Below are positions 37,918-46,807 of a stretch of DNA of 64,000 nt, piece after piece (position 1 is the first letter of the stretch; each line of letters starts with the position of its first letter). A model generated the notes under the pieces. That model ran no database searches. It was given only the letters and a program-made list of their open reading frames with translations, and was not told the DNA's origin. The translations under genes were made by a program, and so were the position numbers. The stretch comes from CAIODY01 sp046051225 (GTDB lineage Bacteria > Bacteroidota > Bacteroidia > Chitinophagales > CAIODY01): the NCBI GenBank assembly GCA_046051225.1, contig JBJOOR010000011.1:1-64000 (forward strand). The letters run 5' to 3'.

Positions 37918-38928
37918 TTAAATTGTTTCCTCAATTAATTTACAAACTGTTTTTACCCAAAGTGGATTGGTATTTAAACAAGCCGTGGCCGTATATTTTT
38001 CGCCACCATGATGCAAAAATATTTCTTTTGCTTCTACTTGTATCTCTTCTAAAGTTTCTAAACAATCACTAACAAATGCTGGCGAAATAACCAATAGTTT
38101 TTTAATTCCTTGTTTCGGAAAATCTTCTAACACTTTATCTGTAAAAGGTTTCAACCATTTATCATTTAATCGTGATTGAAATGAAACACTAAATTTATCT
38201 TTCGACAGATTCAGCTTTTCAGTAACCAATTTTGTAGTTTCAAACACTTGATGACGATAACAATGTGCATGTGCTGTTGATGCTACTTCGCAACAATTTT
38301 CGCAACTTAAACAATGCGATTGTGTGGTATCTGATTTACGAATATGTCGTTCGGGAATGCCATGATAACTAAACAATACATGGTCGTATTCATTTTGTAA
38401 ATAGGGTTTTATGCTTTCGGTTAATGCATTAATATAATCGGGGTGATTATAAAATGGAGCAACAGTTTTTATCTTAAAACCAAAATTATTTTTATTGTAT
38501 GCATCCATCACATGCTCAACAGCCGTTTCAAAACTACTCATAGCATAATGCGGATACAAAGGCAACATAATTACTTCTTTCAAATCTGGCAAATCTTGTT
38601 GCATTTTTTTCAAAACAGATTCGGGTGTAGGGTTAGCATAGCGCATACACATATAAGTTGGCAAGCCGCTTTCTTGTTGCACCGCAGCCGTTAATTCTTT
38701 TGTAATTTGAATTAAGGGCGAACCTTTTTCTGTCCAAATAGTTTTATATTTCGCTGCACTTTTTGCCGCTCTGAACGGAACAATAATTCCTTTTACTAAA
38801 ATTGTTCGCCACGGATTTTTAATATCTATCACTCGTTCATCCATCAAAAATTCATTCAAATAAGTTTTTACATCACTTACTTCACACGAGTTTGGCGAAC
38901 CTAAATTAACTAATAATATTGCTTTCAT
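37918..38928 (-). CDS. hemH: Ferrochelatase
   Basis: 336 residues. It begins with AILLVNLGSPNSCE, has MLPLYPHYAMSSFETA, and the catalytic histidine is His189 in FSYHGIPERH; the later acidic residues of the site are in SPAFVSDCLETLEE. It inserts Fe2+ into protoporphyrin IX, the last step of heme b synthesis. An internal Cys-rich loop (Cys206, 209, 212, 213 in HCLSCENCC and Cys223) might hold an iron-sulfur cluster, as known in some bacterial ferrochelatases. It sits between hemN and hemJ. Confidence 0.95.
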   Translation of the reverse strand: MKAILLVNLGSPNSCEVSDVKTYLNEFLMDERVIDIKNPWRTILVKGIIVPFRAAKSAAKYKTIWTEKGSPLIQITKELTAAVQQESGLPTYMCMRYANPTPESVLKKMQQDLPDLKEVIMLPLYPHYAMSSFETAVEHVMDAYNKNNFGFKIKTVAPFYNHPDYINALTESIKPYLQNEYDHVLFSYHGIPERHIRKSDTTQSHCLSCENCCEVASTAHAHCYRHQVFETTKLVTEKLNLSKDKFSVSFQSRLNDKWLKPFTDKVLEDFPKQGIKKLLVISPAFVSDCLETLEEIQVEAKEIFLHHGGEKYTATACLNTNPLWVKTVCKLIEETI

Positions 38929-38991
38929 AATTTATTCTAAAAATATTGAACCACTAAGCACAAATAAAATAATGTTTCTATTTGGTTAAAA

Positions 38992-40353
38992 TTAAATTGC
39001 TTTACTAAATGTATTTCCTGTTGATTGTTTGCGAAGCAATCGGGCATCAATAGATGCAGCAATTATTCTTACAAACAATTTTCCTTTTTCTTTTACCACA
39101 ATTTTGTTGCCTTGCAGTTCAGCTAAATCATCTTCAACCAATTGTTGCAATTTTTCTTTCATCTCGGCAAACAAAGCAGCATCAATATGTTCGGGTTGTA
39201 AATTGGTTTCATCATTACACATCAATTCTAAAATATTTTTCCGAATCATTTCATCTTCGGCATTCAATTTATGCCCTGCAATAATGGGTAAAACACCTTC
39301 TGCTATTTTTGCTTCATACGCTTCTACTTCTTTTTCATTTTGTATAAATCCATCCCAACTATCGCTAATACTTGATGCACCCAAACCAATAATTAATTTA
39401 GTTTGTGTGGTGGTATAACCCATAAAATTTCGGTGTAATTTTCCTTCCTTAGCTGCTGCAAACATTTTATCATCGGGCAATGCAAAGTGATCCATCCCAA
39501 TAGCATCAAAACCTGCATCCAACAATAGTTTTCTGCCTGTGTGATACATCTGCCATTTGTCATTAGCTTTAGGTAAATCATCATCAGTATAGCGGCGTTG
39601 CACTTTACTTTTCCAAGGCACATGAGCATAACTATAAAATGCAATTCTGTTTGGCATCAATTTTTTAATATGAGCAATAGTATGCTGAACGCTTGCTACC
39701 GTTTGCTTTGGCAAGCCATACACCAAATCAATATTAATACTGTTGTAATTTAATTGCCTTGCCCAATCCACCACTTCGCTTGTTTTTTCAAACGATTGAA
39801 TGCGATTGATAACATACTGAACCGTGGGGTCGAAATCTTGCACACCTAAACTAATTCGGTTGAAACCTACATCAGCCAAGGCTTTTAAATGTTCGTAAGT
39901 TGTATAATTAGGATGCACCTCTACACTAAATTCATGGTCGGGTGTTACTTCTGCATCTTTAGTAATGCCTTTAATTAATTCAGTTAAATGTTCGGGCGAA
40001 AAAAAAGTTGGCGTACCGCCGCCTAAATGTATTTCTCTGATAATAGGTTTTGATGAAAGAAAATCCATATACATTTTCCACTCTTTTAACACCGTGGCAA
40101 TGTATGGCGATTCAACTTTATGATTAGTAGTGATGCGTTTATTACATGCACAAAACGTACATAAATTTTCGCAAAAAGGAAGATGAACATAAATACTTAA
40201 TGCGCCATTTTCATTTTCAAAAGTATTGATTACACTTTGTTTCCATACATCAGCATTCATTGTATCATGCTGCCAATAAGGCACCGTAGGATAACTGGTG
40301 TATCGGGGCGTAGGCACATCAAATTTTTTCAGCAACTCTAAAATGTTTTCCAT
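38992..40353 (-). CDS. hemN: Oxygen-independent coproporphyrinogen III oxidase
   Basis: 453 residues, close to the length of true HemN. The radical-SAM cluster motif is Cys61-xxx-Cys65-xx-Cys68, with Cys70 directly after (FCENLCTFCAC), the extra Cys typical of HemN. Next come EIHLGGGTPTFFSPEHL, SVEVHP and GVQDFDP. It decarboxylates two propionates of coproporphyrinogen III without oxygen, giving protoporphyrinogen IX. It is first in an operon hemN-hemH-hemJ-YdeI that covers the last three steps of heme synthesis. Confidence 0.95.
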   Translation of the reverse strand: MENILELLKKFDVPTPRYTSYPTVPYWQHDTMNADVWKQSVINTFENENGALSIYVHLPFCENLCTFCACNKRITTNHKVESPYIATVLKEWKMYMDFLSSKPIIREIHLGGGTPTFFSPEHLTELIKGITKDAEVTPDHEFSVEVHPNYTTYEHLKALADVGFNRISLGVQDFDPTVQYVINRIQSFEKTSEVVDWARQLNYNSINIDLVYGLPKQTVASVQHTIAHIKKLMPNRIAFYSYAHVPWKSKVQRRYTDDDLPKANDKWQMYHTGRKLLLDAGFDAIGMDHFALPDDKMFAAAKEGKLHRNFMGYTTTQTKLIIGLGASSISDSWDGFIQNEKEVEAYEAKIAEGVLPIIAGHKLNAEDEMIRKNILELMCNDETNLQPEHIDAALFAEMKEKLQQLVEDDLAELQGNKIVVKEKGKLFVRIIAASIDARLLRKQSTGNTFSKAI

Positions 40354-40390
40354 GGCGTAAAATTAATTCATTAAGCTTATTAAAATTGTT

Positions 40391-40398
40391 TATTTTTG
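40391..40398 (+). promoter_or_regulatory. -7 box upstream of the T9SS protein
   Basis: TATTTTTG matches TAnnTTTG, only 7 bp before the ATG at 40406. If used, the transcript would have almost no leader. No TTG lies at the usual distance. Confidence 0.4.
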
Positions 40399-40405
40399 AA
40401 ATACC

Positions 40406-41956
40406 ATGAAAACATATTTCTCTCTAATAATTTTTATTTTGTTGATTGCATTCTGCAATTCATCAAAAGCACAAGTGCATAAACTCACCTACCGTGAAGC
40501 TTATAATTTTAATGTAGGTGATGAGATTTATACTAAAATTGATACTTCATATTATAATAACGGAATTCTATTTTATCAGCGAACGAATAAATTTATCAAG
40601 ACTAAAATAATAGATAAAAAAACTAACCCAAATCAAGATACTTTATTTTATACTCAAATTACATCTGAATTTACACACAATCCTGCATTTCAATATATAC
40701 CATACATGATTGAGGGTTTTAGTTTTACCTCAAATAAAATTACAACATTCTATATAACTAACTTAGATGATACAATAATTCCATTAAATGGTTACGATAC
40801 AATTATTAGCTCATCAGATACTACATATCTAAATAGTTCACACAACATAGATTCAAATCTTTGCAATAAAGCATCTTCTAATTTATCTAAAAAAATAAAC
40901 GATACTACAATTGTTATAGAATATAAATCTGGAATAGGTAGAACTATAAATAGTTCCTACTTCGAAAATTCAAAATTAATATATTCAACAAACGAAAAAA
41001 TCATTGGTTACTTTAAATTGAATGATTCTTGTGGCAATAGACTTAAAGAGGTAGACGTTCCAATTAATTATGTCAACAACTCTGTATTAACTTCACAGCT
41101 TTATGATATATCATTAGGTGACGAGTATTGCTTTGAAAGAAAAATTGAAGGTATCGGTAATGAACTGATAAAAAGAAAAGTAGTAGGTATAAAAATTAAT
41201 TCAAATAATGAAAAAGAAATTCAATATCAAGAGGAACTATTTAAACTATACACTCAGAATAATTCTATAAATTATATTTCTAAAAGAGATATACAGAATA
41301 CAATTAAACAATTAGACACTACATTTATTTCAAGCGATAATCTTCCATTTGATTACAATTTCAATATACATTATTCAACGCAAAATATTTTATGCAATAT
41401 CCAAACAGAAAATTTTTTATTTGATGAAACAAAGCCAAATTTTAAATGCTGTGGTGGAGCTAACTATGCAGTTTTACCAAAAATAATTACTCACCAATAT
41501 ATTAAGGGTTTAGGATTTTTAGAAAATATTCACTTTAGTTATCCAATTTATGGCGGTCAAAATAGTCCAAGTTTTATAGCAATGGATACAATGAATTATC
41601 GTGATACTGCCGAAACACTCCTTTACATTAAAAACAAGTTTTACAATTGTGGCGAAATGCCTGATATTTTTAAACGTGTATTTAAAAATGAAACAGAAAA
41701 TTATGTAAATATTGTACCTAACCCTGTTCAATTTGGTGAAGATGTATTTGTTTACAAATCATCATCGGCGAACATTTCAAGTATTTCGTTTACTGATGAA
41801 TTGGGAAGATTTTTGCCAACTGTACAAAAACCAACTTACACCGAAAAAGAATTAACATTTACCATCCCACATCAATATTTTCATATTGGATTAAATATTG
41901 TTTCCTTCCAATTCGATGATGGTCATCAAGAAATTCATAAAATAATTGTGTATTAA
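40406..41956 (+). CDS. Secreted protein with T9SS-like C-terminal domain, unknown function
   Basis: 516 residues with a signal peptide (SLIIFILLIAFCNSSKA, cut before QVHK). The body is rich in Asn, Thr and Ile with strand-like repeats; two stretches (EAYNFNVGDEIYTKID near residue 32 and QLYDISLGDEYCFERKIEG near 230) look like paralogous halves. The end, VPNPVQFGEDVFVYKSSS followed by FTDELGRFL and HIGLNIVSFQF, fits a T9SS type A sorting domain. It appears monocistronic, with a -7 box just upstream. No known catalytic or binding domain recognised. Confidence 0.65.
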   Translation: MKTYFSLIIFILLIAFCNSSKAQVHKLTYREAYNFNVGDEIYTKIDTSYYNNGILFYQRTNKFIKTKIIDKKTNPNQDTLFYTQITSEFTHNPAFQYIPYMIEGFSFTSNKITTFYITNLDDTIIPLNGYDTIISSSDTTYLNSSHNIDSNLCNKASSNLSKKINDTTIVIEYKSGIGRTINSSYFENSKLIYSTNEKIIGYFKLNDSCGNRLKEVDVPINYVNNSVLTSQLYDISLGDEYCFERKIEGIGNELIKRKVVGIKINSNNEKEIQYQEELFKLYTQNNSINYISKRDIQNTIKQLDTTFISSDNLPFDYNFNIHYSTQNILCNIQTENFLFDETKPNFKCCGGANYAVLPKIITHQYIKGLGFLENIHFSYPIYGGQNSPSFIAMDTMNYRDTAETLLYIKNKFYNCGEMPDIFKRVFKNETENYVNIVPNPVQFGEDVFVYKSSSANISSISFTDELGRFLPTVQKPTYTEKELTFTIPHQYFHIGLNIVSFQFDDGHQEIHKIIVY

Positions 41957-41984
41957 TTTTTGAAATAGTCTGTACTTTTATGCT

Positions 41985-42980
41985 GTGATTCAGTTATTCA
42001 AATCAAATAATCCCATTACTATATTTTTTGTATTGGCAGTGGCGGTGCTTTTGCGCCTGCCCTACTTTATGCATCCTGCTGTTCATCCATTTATCCCAAC
42101 AGATATGGTTGGCAATTTTGTATTTGTAAAATTGATTGGGTTAATAGCAAACAATGCATTGCTATACAATATTATAGCTTTGGTTTTGGTAATTGCACAA
42201 GCCTTGCTTTGGAATGGGATGTTGAACAACCTTAGATTTTTACCATCACAAAATTTTTTACCATCTTTAGTATATGTAACATTTACGGCTGCATTGCCCG
42301 ATTTTATTGGCATTTCGCAAAGCATGTTGGTAGCTTTTGCTATTTTATGGGTACTAAATAAAGTGGTAAATATTTATAAAAAAGAAAAACAAACCACCTC
42401 TACTTTCGATTTAGGATTTACCGTAGGCATTTGCGGTTTGTTGGGCTCACATTTTATCTGCATCGGTTTGTTTTTAATATTAGCCTTGTTAATCCTTCGC
42501 CCCATGCAGGTTTCAGAGTGGTTTAATTTTCTTACAGGCATTTTTATTCCATTTTTTTTAATCGGTACATGGAGTTTTTATAATGGCTTTTATCTATCGT
42601 TTCAGCATAGTTTTTTTCATAATCTGTTATTTAGTTTTCATCATTCAACGTCGTACAACGCAGCATTTTTGGTAGTTTCGGGCATTACTATTTTAATGAT
42701 TGGCTTAAATTATTTTCTGCTTAATTCACGTCAGTTAAGCCGATTGGTATTGATTCGTAAATTTTTCAACGTATTATTTCATTTAAGTTGGGTAATGGCA
42801 GCATCATGGTTTATTTCGGGCGATAGAAGTTTTGCTCAATTTTATATTTTAGCAATTCCGATGAGTTTTTATTTTGCTTATTATCTTTGCATCGAAAAGA
42901 AAAACTGGAAAGCCGATTTGTTTTATTTATTTTGGGTTTCAGCTATTCTTGGTTCACAATATTTTTTAAAATTTTCTTAA
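41985..42980 (+). CDS. DUF6427 family multi-pass membrane protein
   Basis: 331 residues from a GTG start, with about ten hydrophobic segments, for example PITIFFVLAVAVLLRLPYF, LYNIIALVLVIAQALLW and FICIGLFLILALLILRP. The start (IQLFKSNNP) and HPAVHPFIPTDM fit the DUF6427 family that occurs next to purQ and related genes in Bacteroidota. Function unknown. It lies 10 bp before purQ and is likely cotranscribed. Confidence 0.7.
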   Translation: MIQLFKSNNPITIFFVLAVAVLLRLPYFMHPAVHPFIPTDMVGNFVFVKLIGLIANNALLYNIIALVLVIAQALLWNGMLNNLRFLPSQNFLPSLVYVTFTAALPDFIGISQSMLVAFAILWVLNKVVNIYKKEKQTTSTFDLGFTVGICGLLGSHFICIGLFLILALLILRPMQVSEWFNFLTGIFIPFFLIGTWSFYNGFYLSFQHSFFHNLLFSFHHSTSYNAAFLVVSGITILMIGLNYFLLNSRQLSRLVLIRKFFNVLFHLSWVMAASWFISGDRSFAQFYILAIPMSFYFAYYLCIEKKNWKADLFYLFWVSAILGSQYFLKFS

Positions 42981-42990
42981 TTCATTTGAT

Positions 42991-43701
42991 ATGAAATTTG
43001 GTGTAGTAGTATTTCCTGGTTCTAATTGCGATAAAGACATGATTCATGTTTTGCAAAATGTATTACAACAAGAAGTAAAAATTTTATGGCATAAAGATGC
43101 TGATTTGCAAGGCTTAACCACCGAAGATTGTATCATTTTGCCAGGTGGCTTTTCGTATGGCGATTACCTGCGTTGCGGCGCTATTGCCCGTTTTTCACCC
43201 ATTATGCAAGAAGTAATAGCACATGCCAACAAAGGCGGCTATGTATGGGGCATTTGCAATGGCTTTCAAATATTATGCGAAAGCGGATTATTGCCAGGCG
43301 CATTGCTTCGCAATTCAAATCAAAAATTTATGTGTAAGAATGTTTATTTAACCGCTACACATAATGAGTCAGCGTTAACACAAGGCATTACACAAGATGA
43401 AGTTTTAAAAATACCGATTGCTCATGCCGAAGGCAGATATTATGCTGATGAAGCTACATTAAAACAAATGCGCAAAAACGGACAAATATTATTTCAATAT
43501 TGCGATGAAGAAGGCGATGTTACACCCGAAGCTAACCCGAATGGAACATTGATGAATATTGCAGGTATTTGTAATGAAGGCAGAAATGTATTTGGTATGA
43601 TGCCTCACCCCGAACGAGCTGCCGAAGCCGATTTGAAGAATACTGATGGATTAAAATTATTTGAAAGTTTATTGAATTATAAACCCGAAGAGGTTATTTA
43701 A
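42991..43701 (+). CDS. purQ: Phosphoribosylformylglycinamidine synthase subunit PurQ
   Basis: 236 residues, a class I glutamine amidotransferase of the PurQ type. The N-terminus KFGVVVFPGSNCDKDM, then LPGGFSYGDYLRCGAIARFS, the catalytic Cys89 in WGICNGFQ, and the His/Glu pair near residues 207-209 in MMPHPERA form the complete triad. PurQ feeds ammonia from glutamine to PurL in the fourth step of purine synthesis. The separate small PurQ implies that this organism has a split FGAM synthase. Confidence 0.95.
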   Translation: MKFGVVVFPGSNCDKDMIHVLQNVLQQEVKILWHKDADLQGLTTEDCIILPGGFSYGDYLRCGAIARFSPIMQEVIAHANKGGYVWGICNGFQILCESGLLPGALLRNSNQKFMCKNVYLTATHNESALTQGITQDEVLKIPIAHAEGRYYADEATLKQMRKNGQILFQYCDEEGDVTPEANPNGTLMNIAGICNEGRNVFGMMPHPERAAEADLKNTDGLKLFESLLNYKPEEVI

Positions 43702-43713
43702 TTTTTTAAAAAA

Positions 43714-44004
43714 ATGCAAAATTTAAGCACTATTGAGCAAATATTAAAGCAACATAAATCTATGTTGGAACAAAAATATGCGTTAAGCAATATTGCTATT
43801 TTTGGTTCTTATGCTCGTGGCGAACAACGCATGGATAGTGATATAGATATGTTGGTTGAATTTAATAAACCTATTGGTATCAGATTTATTGATTTGGCTA
43901 CCGATCTTGAAATGCTTTTAAACACCAAAGTTGATTTAATTTGTAATAAAGATTTACGACCAAAATTTCTTAATTCTATTCAACCAGATTTGAGATATGT
44001 ATAA
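43714..44004 (+). CDS. MNT-type nucleotidyltransferase (antitoxin-like)
   Basis: 96 residues. The minimal nucleotidyltransferase signature GSYARGEQ followed by DSDIDMLVEF (Gly-Ser, then Asp-x-Asp) is complete, with a third acidic site near KVDLIC. In the known MNT/HEPN (MntA/HepT) modules this protein AMPylates and silences a HEPN ribonuclease encoded next door. Here the neighbour is cut down to 20 codons (43997-44059) and overlaps this gene by 8 bp. It may be an orphan antitoxin. Confidence 0.85.
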   Translation: MQNLSTIEQILKQHKSMLEQKYALSNIAIFGSYARGEQRMDSDIDMLVEFNKPIGIRFIDLATDLEMLLNTKVDLICNKDLRPKFLNSIQPDLRYV

Positions 44005-44059
44005 TAATACAAATGATTTATTGAGTGATATTATAGAAGCAATTGAAAAAACAAATTAA
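43997..44059 (+). pseudogene. Truncated HEPN (DUF86/HepT-like) gene remnant
   Basis: ATG 43997 overlaps the end of the nucleotidyltransferase gene, the usual arrangement of MNT/HEPN pairs, and encodes MYNNTNDLLSDIIEAIEKTN before a stop. The string resembles the first helix of HEPN proteins (L-x-D-I-[IL]-E-A/S-I-E). The catalytic R-x4-6-H region is missing and the following DNA to 44091 has further stops. This is a reading from a short sequence. Confidence 0.5.
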
Positions 44060-44091
44060 ATTGATTTTATAGATGCGCCTTAAAGCTTAGC

Positions 44092-44826
44092 TTATTTAAT
44101 TTCAGTAATTCTTCCATCAATTGATGATGAAATTTTTTCGCCTTTTGCATTCATTGATTTTATTTCGGCTAGCAAAACATCTCTGAATAATTCTTTCAAA
44201 TCAATATGTGGCAATGGTTTTAAGAAATTGCATTCATCGCCGCCATTTGCCAAATAATCCGAAACTATTAAACGATACGTTTTTGCATCATCAATTTCTT
44301 TTCCTTTAATATAACAGCTTATTAATTTTCCATCCTGAATTTGAAGGCTTACGCCTTCGCTTACAGGCCAACCTTTTTTTTGTGCTATTTTTTCGAATAA
44401 TTGTTTCAAATTTTTGCCTGGTAAATAAATCATCGTCATACCATTATCGAACGGCATAAGCTCGAATATTTTACCTGTAGTTATAGCACCATCCGATATT
44501 TGCGGAATCCTTATTCCACCATAATTTACCACACACAAATCGGGTTTTTGTAATTGATAATGATTCATAATAGCATCGCAAATAAAATTGCCCATCGAAC
44601 TTTCGGGCTGTTCTTTTTTTAATACCACTCGGCTATAACCAATTATTGCATTCATTTTGCCTTGAATAGAATCATGATAAGGTGCAATCATGGCAACAGC
44701 TATTGAGTCATCATTTTGTACTTTGTTTATGCCTGTTTGGTCATAATCTTTTTTAACCATACTGTAATGTGTGGTGCAAGAAAATGTAACGATAAGAAAG
44801 CAAAAAAGTAAACTATTTTTCATCAA
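44092..44826 (-). CDS. Lipoprotein with 5'-nucleotidase C-terminal domain only
   Basis: 244 residues. The signal peptide has a lipobox (LIVTFSC, lipidation at Cys17). The mature part matches the C-terminal substrate-binding domain of 5'-nucleotidases (PF02872): SSMGNFICDAIMNHY, NYGGIRIPQISDGAI, FELMPFDNGMTMIYLPG and SDYLANGGDE. The metal-binding catalytic N-domain is absent, so by itself it should bind but not cleave nucleotides unless a separate metallophosphatase partner exists. It directly follows rsmE (0 bp gap) in an operon. Confidence 0.85.
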   Translation of the reverse strand: MMKNSLLFCFLIVTFSCTTHYSMVKKDYDQTGINKVQNDDSIAVAMIAPYHDSIQGKMNAIIGYSRVVLKKEQPESSMGNFICDAIMNHYQLQKPDLCVVNYGGIRIPQISDGAITTGKIFELMPFDNGMTMIYLPGKNLKQLFEKIAQKKGWPVSEGVSLQIQDGKLISCYIKGKEIDDAKTYRLIVSDYLANGGDECNFLKPLPHIDLKELFRDVLLAEIKSMNAKGEKISSSIDGRITEIK

Positions 44827-45534
44827 TTAATTTTTAAGATTGATTTGTTGTAATACCGAAAGTGCAGTAATAGCAGCCGTTTCGGTTCGTAATCTATTAT
44901 TGCCAAGCAACACACATTTAAAATTATTAGCTATTGCAAATTTTATTTCATCATCATTAAATCCACCTTCGGGTCCAATTGAAATTATAGTATGATTATT
45001 TTTTGAAGCTGTATTTATCAACTGCGGCGATGTATCATCTAAATTATGACAAATAAATTTTTGAGCATTTTTTTCGGCTTCATTAATAAATTTTTCAAAC
45101 CCAATAATTGAATTAAGTTTTGGCAACCAACATTGCCCCGATTGTTTAATAGCAGCAATTAAAACCTTTTCAAATCTATCATTTGCCACATTCCATTTTT
45201 CCGAATATTTGGTTTGAATAAATTGAATTTCAGTAACACCAATTTCAGTAGCTTTTTCTAAACACCATTCCATGCGTTCCCTACTTTTTGTGGGTGCTAT
45301 GGCAAGTGTAATTTTATTCGGTAACAATGCATTTTTTTGCTCTGAAACAATTTGAACTATACATTTTTTTTTGGTGGCTGTTATTATTTTACATTCAAAA
45401 AAACTTCCCTGTCCGTTTGTTATCCAAAGCGTATCACCCACTTCATGCCTTAATACCTGAATAGCATGATGCACTTCGGTTTCGGGCAATTCAAATGATG
45501 ATTGATTACAATCTTTACAATAAAATATTTCCAT
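44827..45534 (-). CDS. rsmE: 16S rRNA (uracil(1498)-N(3))-methyltransferase
   Basis: 235 residues. The N-terminal PUA-like part (HHAIQVLRHEVGDTLWITNG) and the SPOUT knot with ERMEWCLEKATEIGV, ISIGPEGGFNDDEI and LLGNNRLRTETAAI are diagnostic of RsmE, which methylates U1498 of 16S rRNA. A possible minus-strand -7 box TATTTTTG overlaps the upstream terminator at 45559-45552. It starts an operon with the 5'-nucleotidase-domain lipoprotein. Confidence 0.93.
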   Translation of the reverse strand: MEIFYCKDCNQSSFELPETEVHHAIQVLRHEVGDTLWITNGQGSFFECKIITATKKKCIVQIVSEQKNALLPNKITLAIAPTKSRERMEWCLEKATEIGVTEIQFIQTKYSEKWNVANDRFEKVLIAAIKQSGQCWLPKLNSIIGFEKFINEAEKNAQKFICHNLDDTSPQLINTASKNNHTIISIGPEGGFNDDEIKFAIANNFKCVLLGNNRLRTETAAITALSVLQQINLKN

Positions 45535-45556
45535 TTTATTTATTTAGATAACAAAA

Positions 45557-45591
45557 ATAAAAAAGGCTTGCAATTTATCATTACAAGCCTT
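45557..45591 (-). terminator. Terminator after porP/sprF
   Basis: On the minus strand AAGGCTTG (45591-45584) pairs with CAAGCCTT (45570-45563) around a 13-base loop, followed by a T run. Confidence 0.8.
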
Positions 45592-45609
45592 CAACTGAAT
45601 ATTTTTTTA

Positions 45610-46632
45610 TTAAAAACGTGGGCAATAAATTACTTTACGTGGCGATGTAGATGGATTGCCTTCATGCACCAACGATAATTCGAAACCACCTTTATAGTTT
45701 GAACCATTATGCAAACTTGAAACATTAAAATCATAACTGAATCCTACTCTATTATTGTGCACTTCAAATCCCATTAAAGCTACAGCAGCATCGCCTAGGC
45801 GATAATATAACCCTGTATAAAAAGCACTTGGTGTTTTTCTATCTTCACCTAATAAAAAACCAATTGATGAACCAATTGTAAATTCTTGTGCCTTGGTTTG
45901 CGATGAATATAAAACAGATGGATTAAGATAAATTACATCGTTTATTCCAATTTTAGCACCAGCATGAAAAGTGGTTAAATTGTTCAACACTTTATCTGTA
46001 TTAAAAACTAAAAATTGCTCTTTAGGTTTTGTTAAATGATGAAAAGCTACACCACCATAAAAACTGAACATATCGGTTAAATAGGATGTCCACATACCAC
46101 CTGCCGTAATATCGCCATAGCTAATATTACCACTCGAATTAAATTTTTCTAAACTATAGTTTGAAAAAGTTTTGTTTGCAGGGTCGTATTGTGAAGCAAA
46201 AATTAATTTATTAATATTAATACTTTTTTGAACTACACCAGCCTGAACGCCCAAAGAAGCATAATGTTTGGGATGACGTGGGTTGCCAATTTTTTGATGA
46301 TAAGCAAACGATAAATAAACACTTTGATTAGCCAATTCGCCTGTACCAGATTTATCTGAAATAACTAATAAACCTGCACCAAAAAAATTCTTTTTCATTT
46401 GCTTGTATAAAAAAGGTAAATCAAAAGAGCCACTAAACGATTTATATGGTGCTGCTACGCTTGCCCATTGGTCTCTGTAGTTGGCTGCCACTCTATATTT
46501 AGAGCCTATTTTTCCAGTATTGGCAGGATTTAAAGTAAGTGGCGATGCATAAAATTGCGAAAAGTGAATATCCTGCGCACTTGCCACAGCAACTAAACCC
46601 AATAAAAAAAACAGAAGTAATATTCGTTTCAT
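45610..46632 (-). CDS. PorP/SprF family type IX secretion membrane protein
   Basis: I place the start at ATG 46632 (MKRILLLFFLLGLVAVASA, cut before QDIHFSQF); the frame stays open to 46740 but the extra residues precede the signal peptide. The 340-residue protein begins with DIHFSQFYASPLTLNPANTG, the hallmark of PorP/SprF, and continues as a beta-barrel (YRDQWASVAAPYKSFSGSFD, FSFYGGVAFHHLTKP). These outer-membrane proteins form part of the T9SS or anchor its surface adhesins. A promoter is found about 145 bp upstream, giving a long leader, and a terminator follows. Confidence 0.93.
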   Translation of the reverse strand: MKRILLLFFLLGLVAVASAQDIHFSQFYASPLTLNPANTGKIGSKYRVAANYRDQWASVAAPYKSFSGSFDLPFLYKQMKKNFFGAGLLVISDKSGTGELANQSVYLSFAYHQKIGNPRHPKHYASLGVQAGVVQKSININKLIFASQYDPANKTFSNYSLEKFNSSGNISYGDITAGGMWTSYLTDMFSFYGGVAFHHLTKPKEQFLVFNTDKVLNNLTTFHAGAKIGINDVIYLNPSVLYSSQTKAQEFTIGSSIGFLLGEDRKTPSAFYTGLYYRLGDAAVALMGFEVHNNRVGFSYDFNVSSLHNGSNYKGGFELSLVHEGNPSTSPRKVIYCPRF

Positions 46633-46776
46633 AATTAAGATAGTTTTTAAGTTTTTAGTTTTAAGGTTTGCAAAAAGTAGGTCGCTTTTTACAATGATAA
46701 AATTATTTGATTTTAATGGAATTACAAACTTTTTACGCAATAAATTTTATTAAGTTGTAAATCTGCTTTCAAAAGA

Positions 46777-46805
46777 CAAATATAAAATGATTTACGTTGC
46801 AACAA
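46777..46805 (-). promoter_or_regulatory. Promoter of porP/sprF
   Basis: On the minus strand TTG (46805-46803) and TATATTTG (46784-46777) are 18 bp apart, close to the Bacteroidota consensus. The -33 TTG overlaps the end of the DNA just before the lpxD stop. Confidence 0.55.
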
Positions 46806-46807
46806 AA

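Noticed and set aside
46633..46740. N-terminal extension of the PorP/SprF protein
   Set aside because: The signal peptide begins at the ATG at 46632, and the extension is ordinary leader DNA downstream of the promoter.
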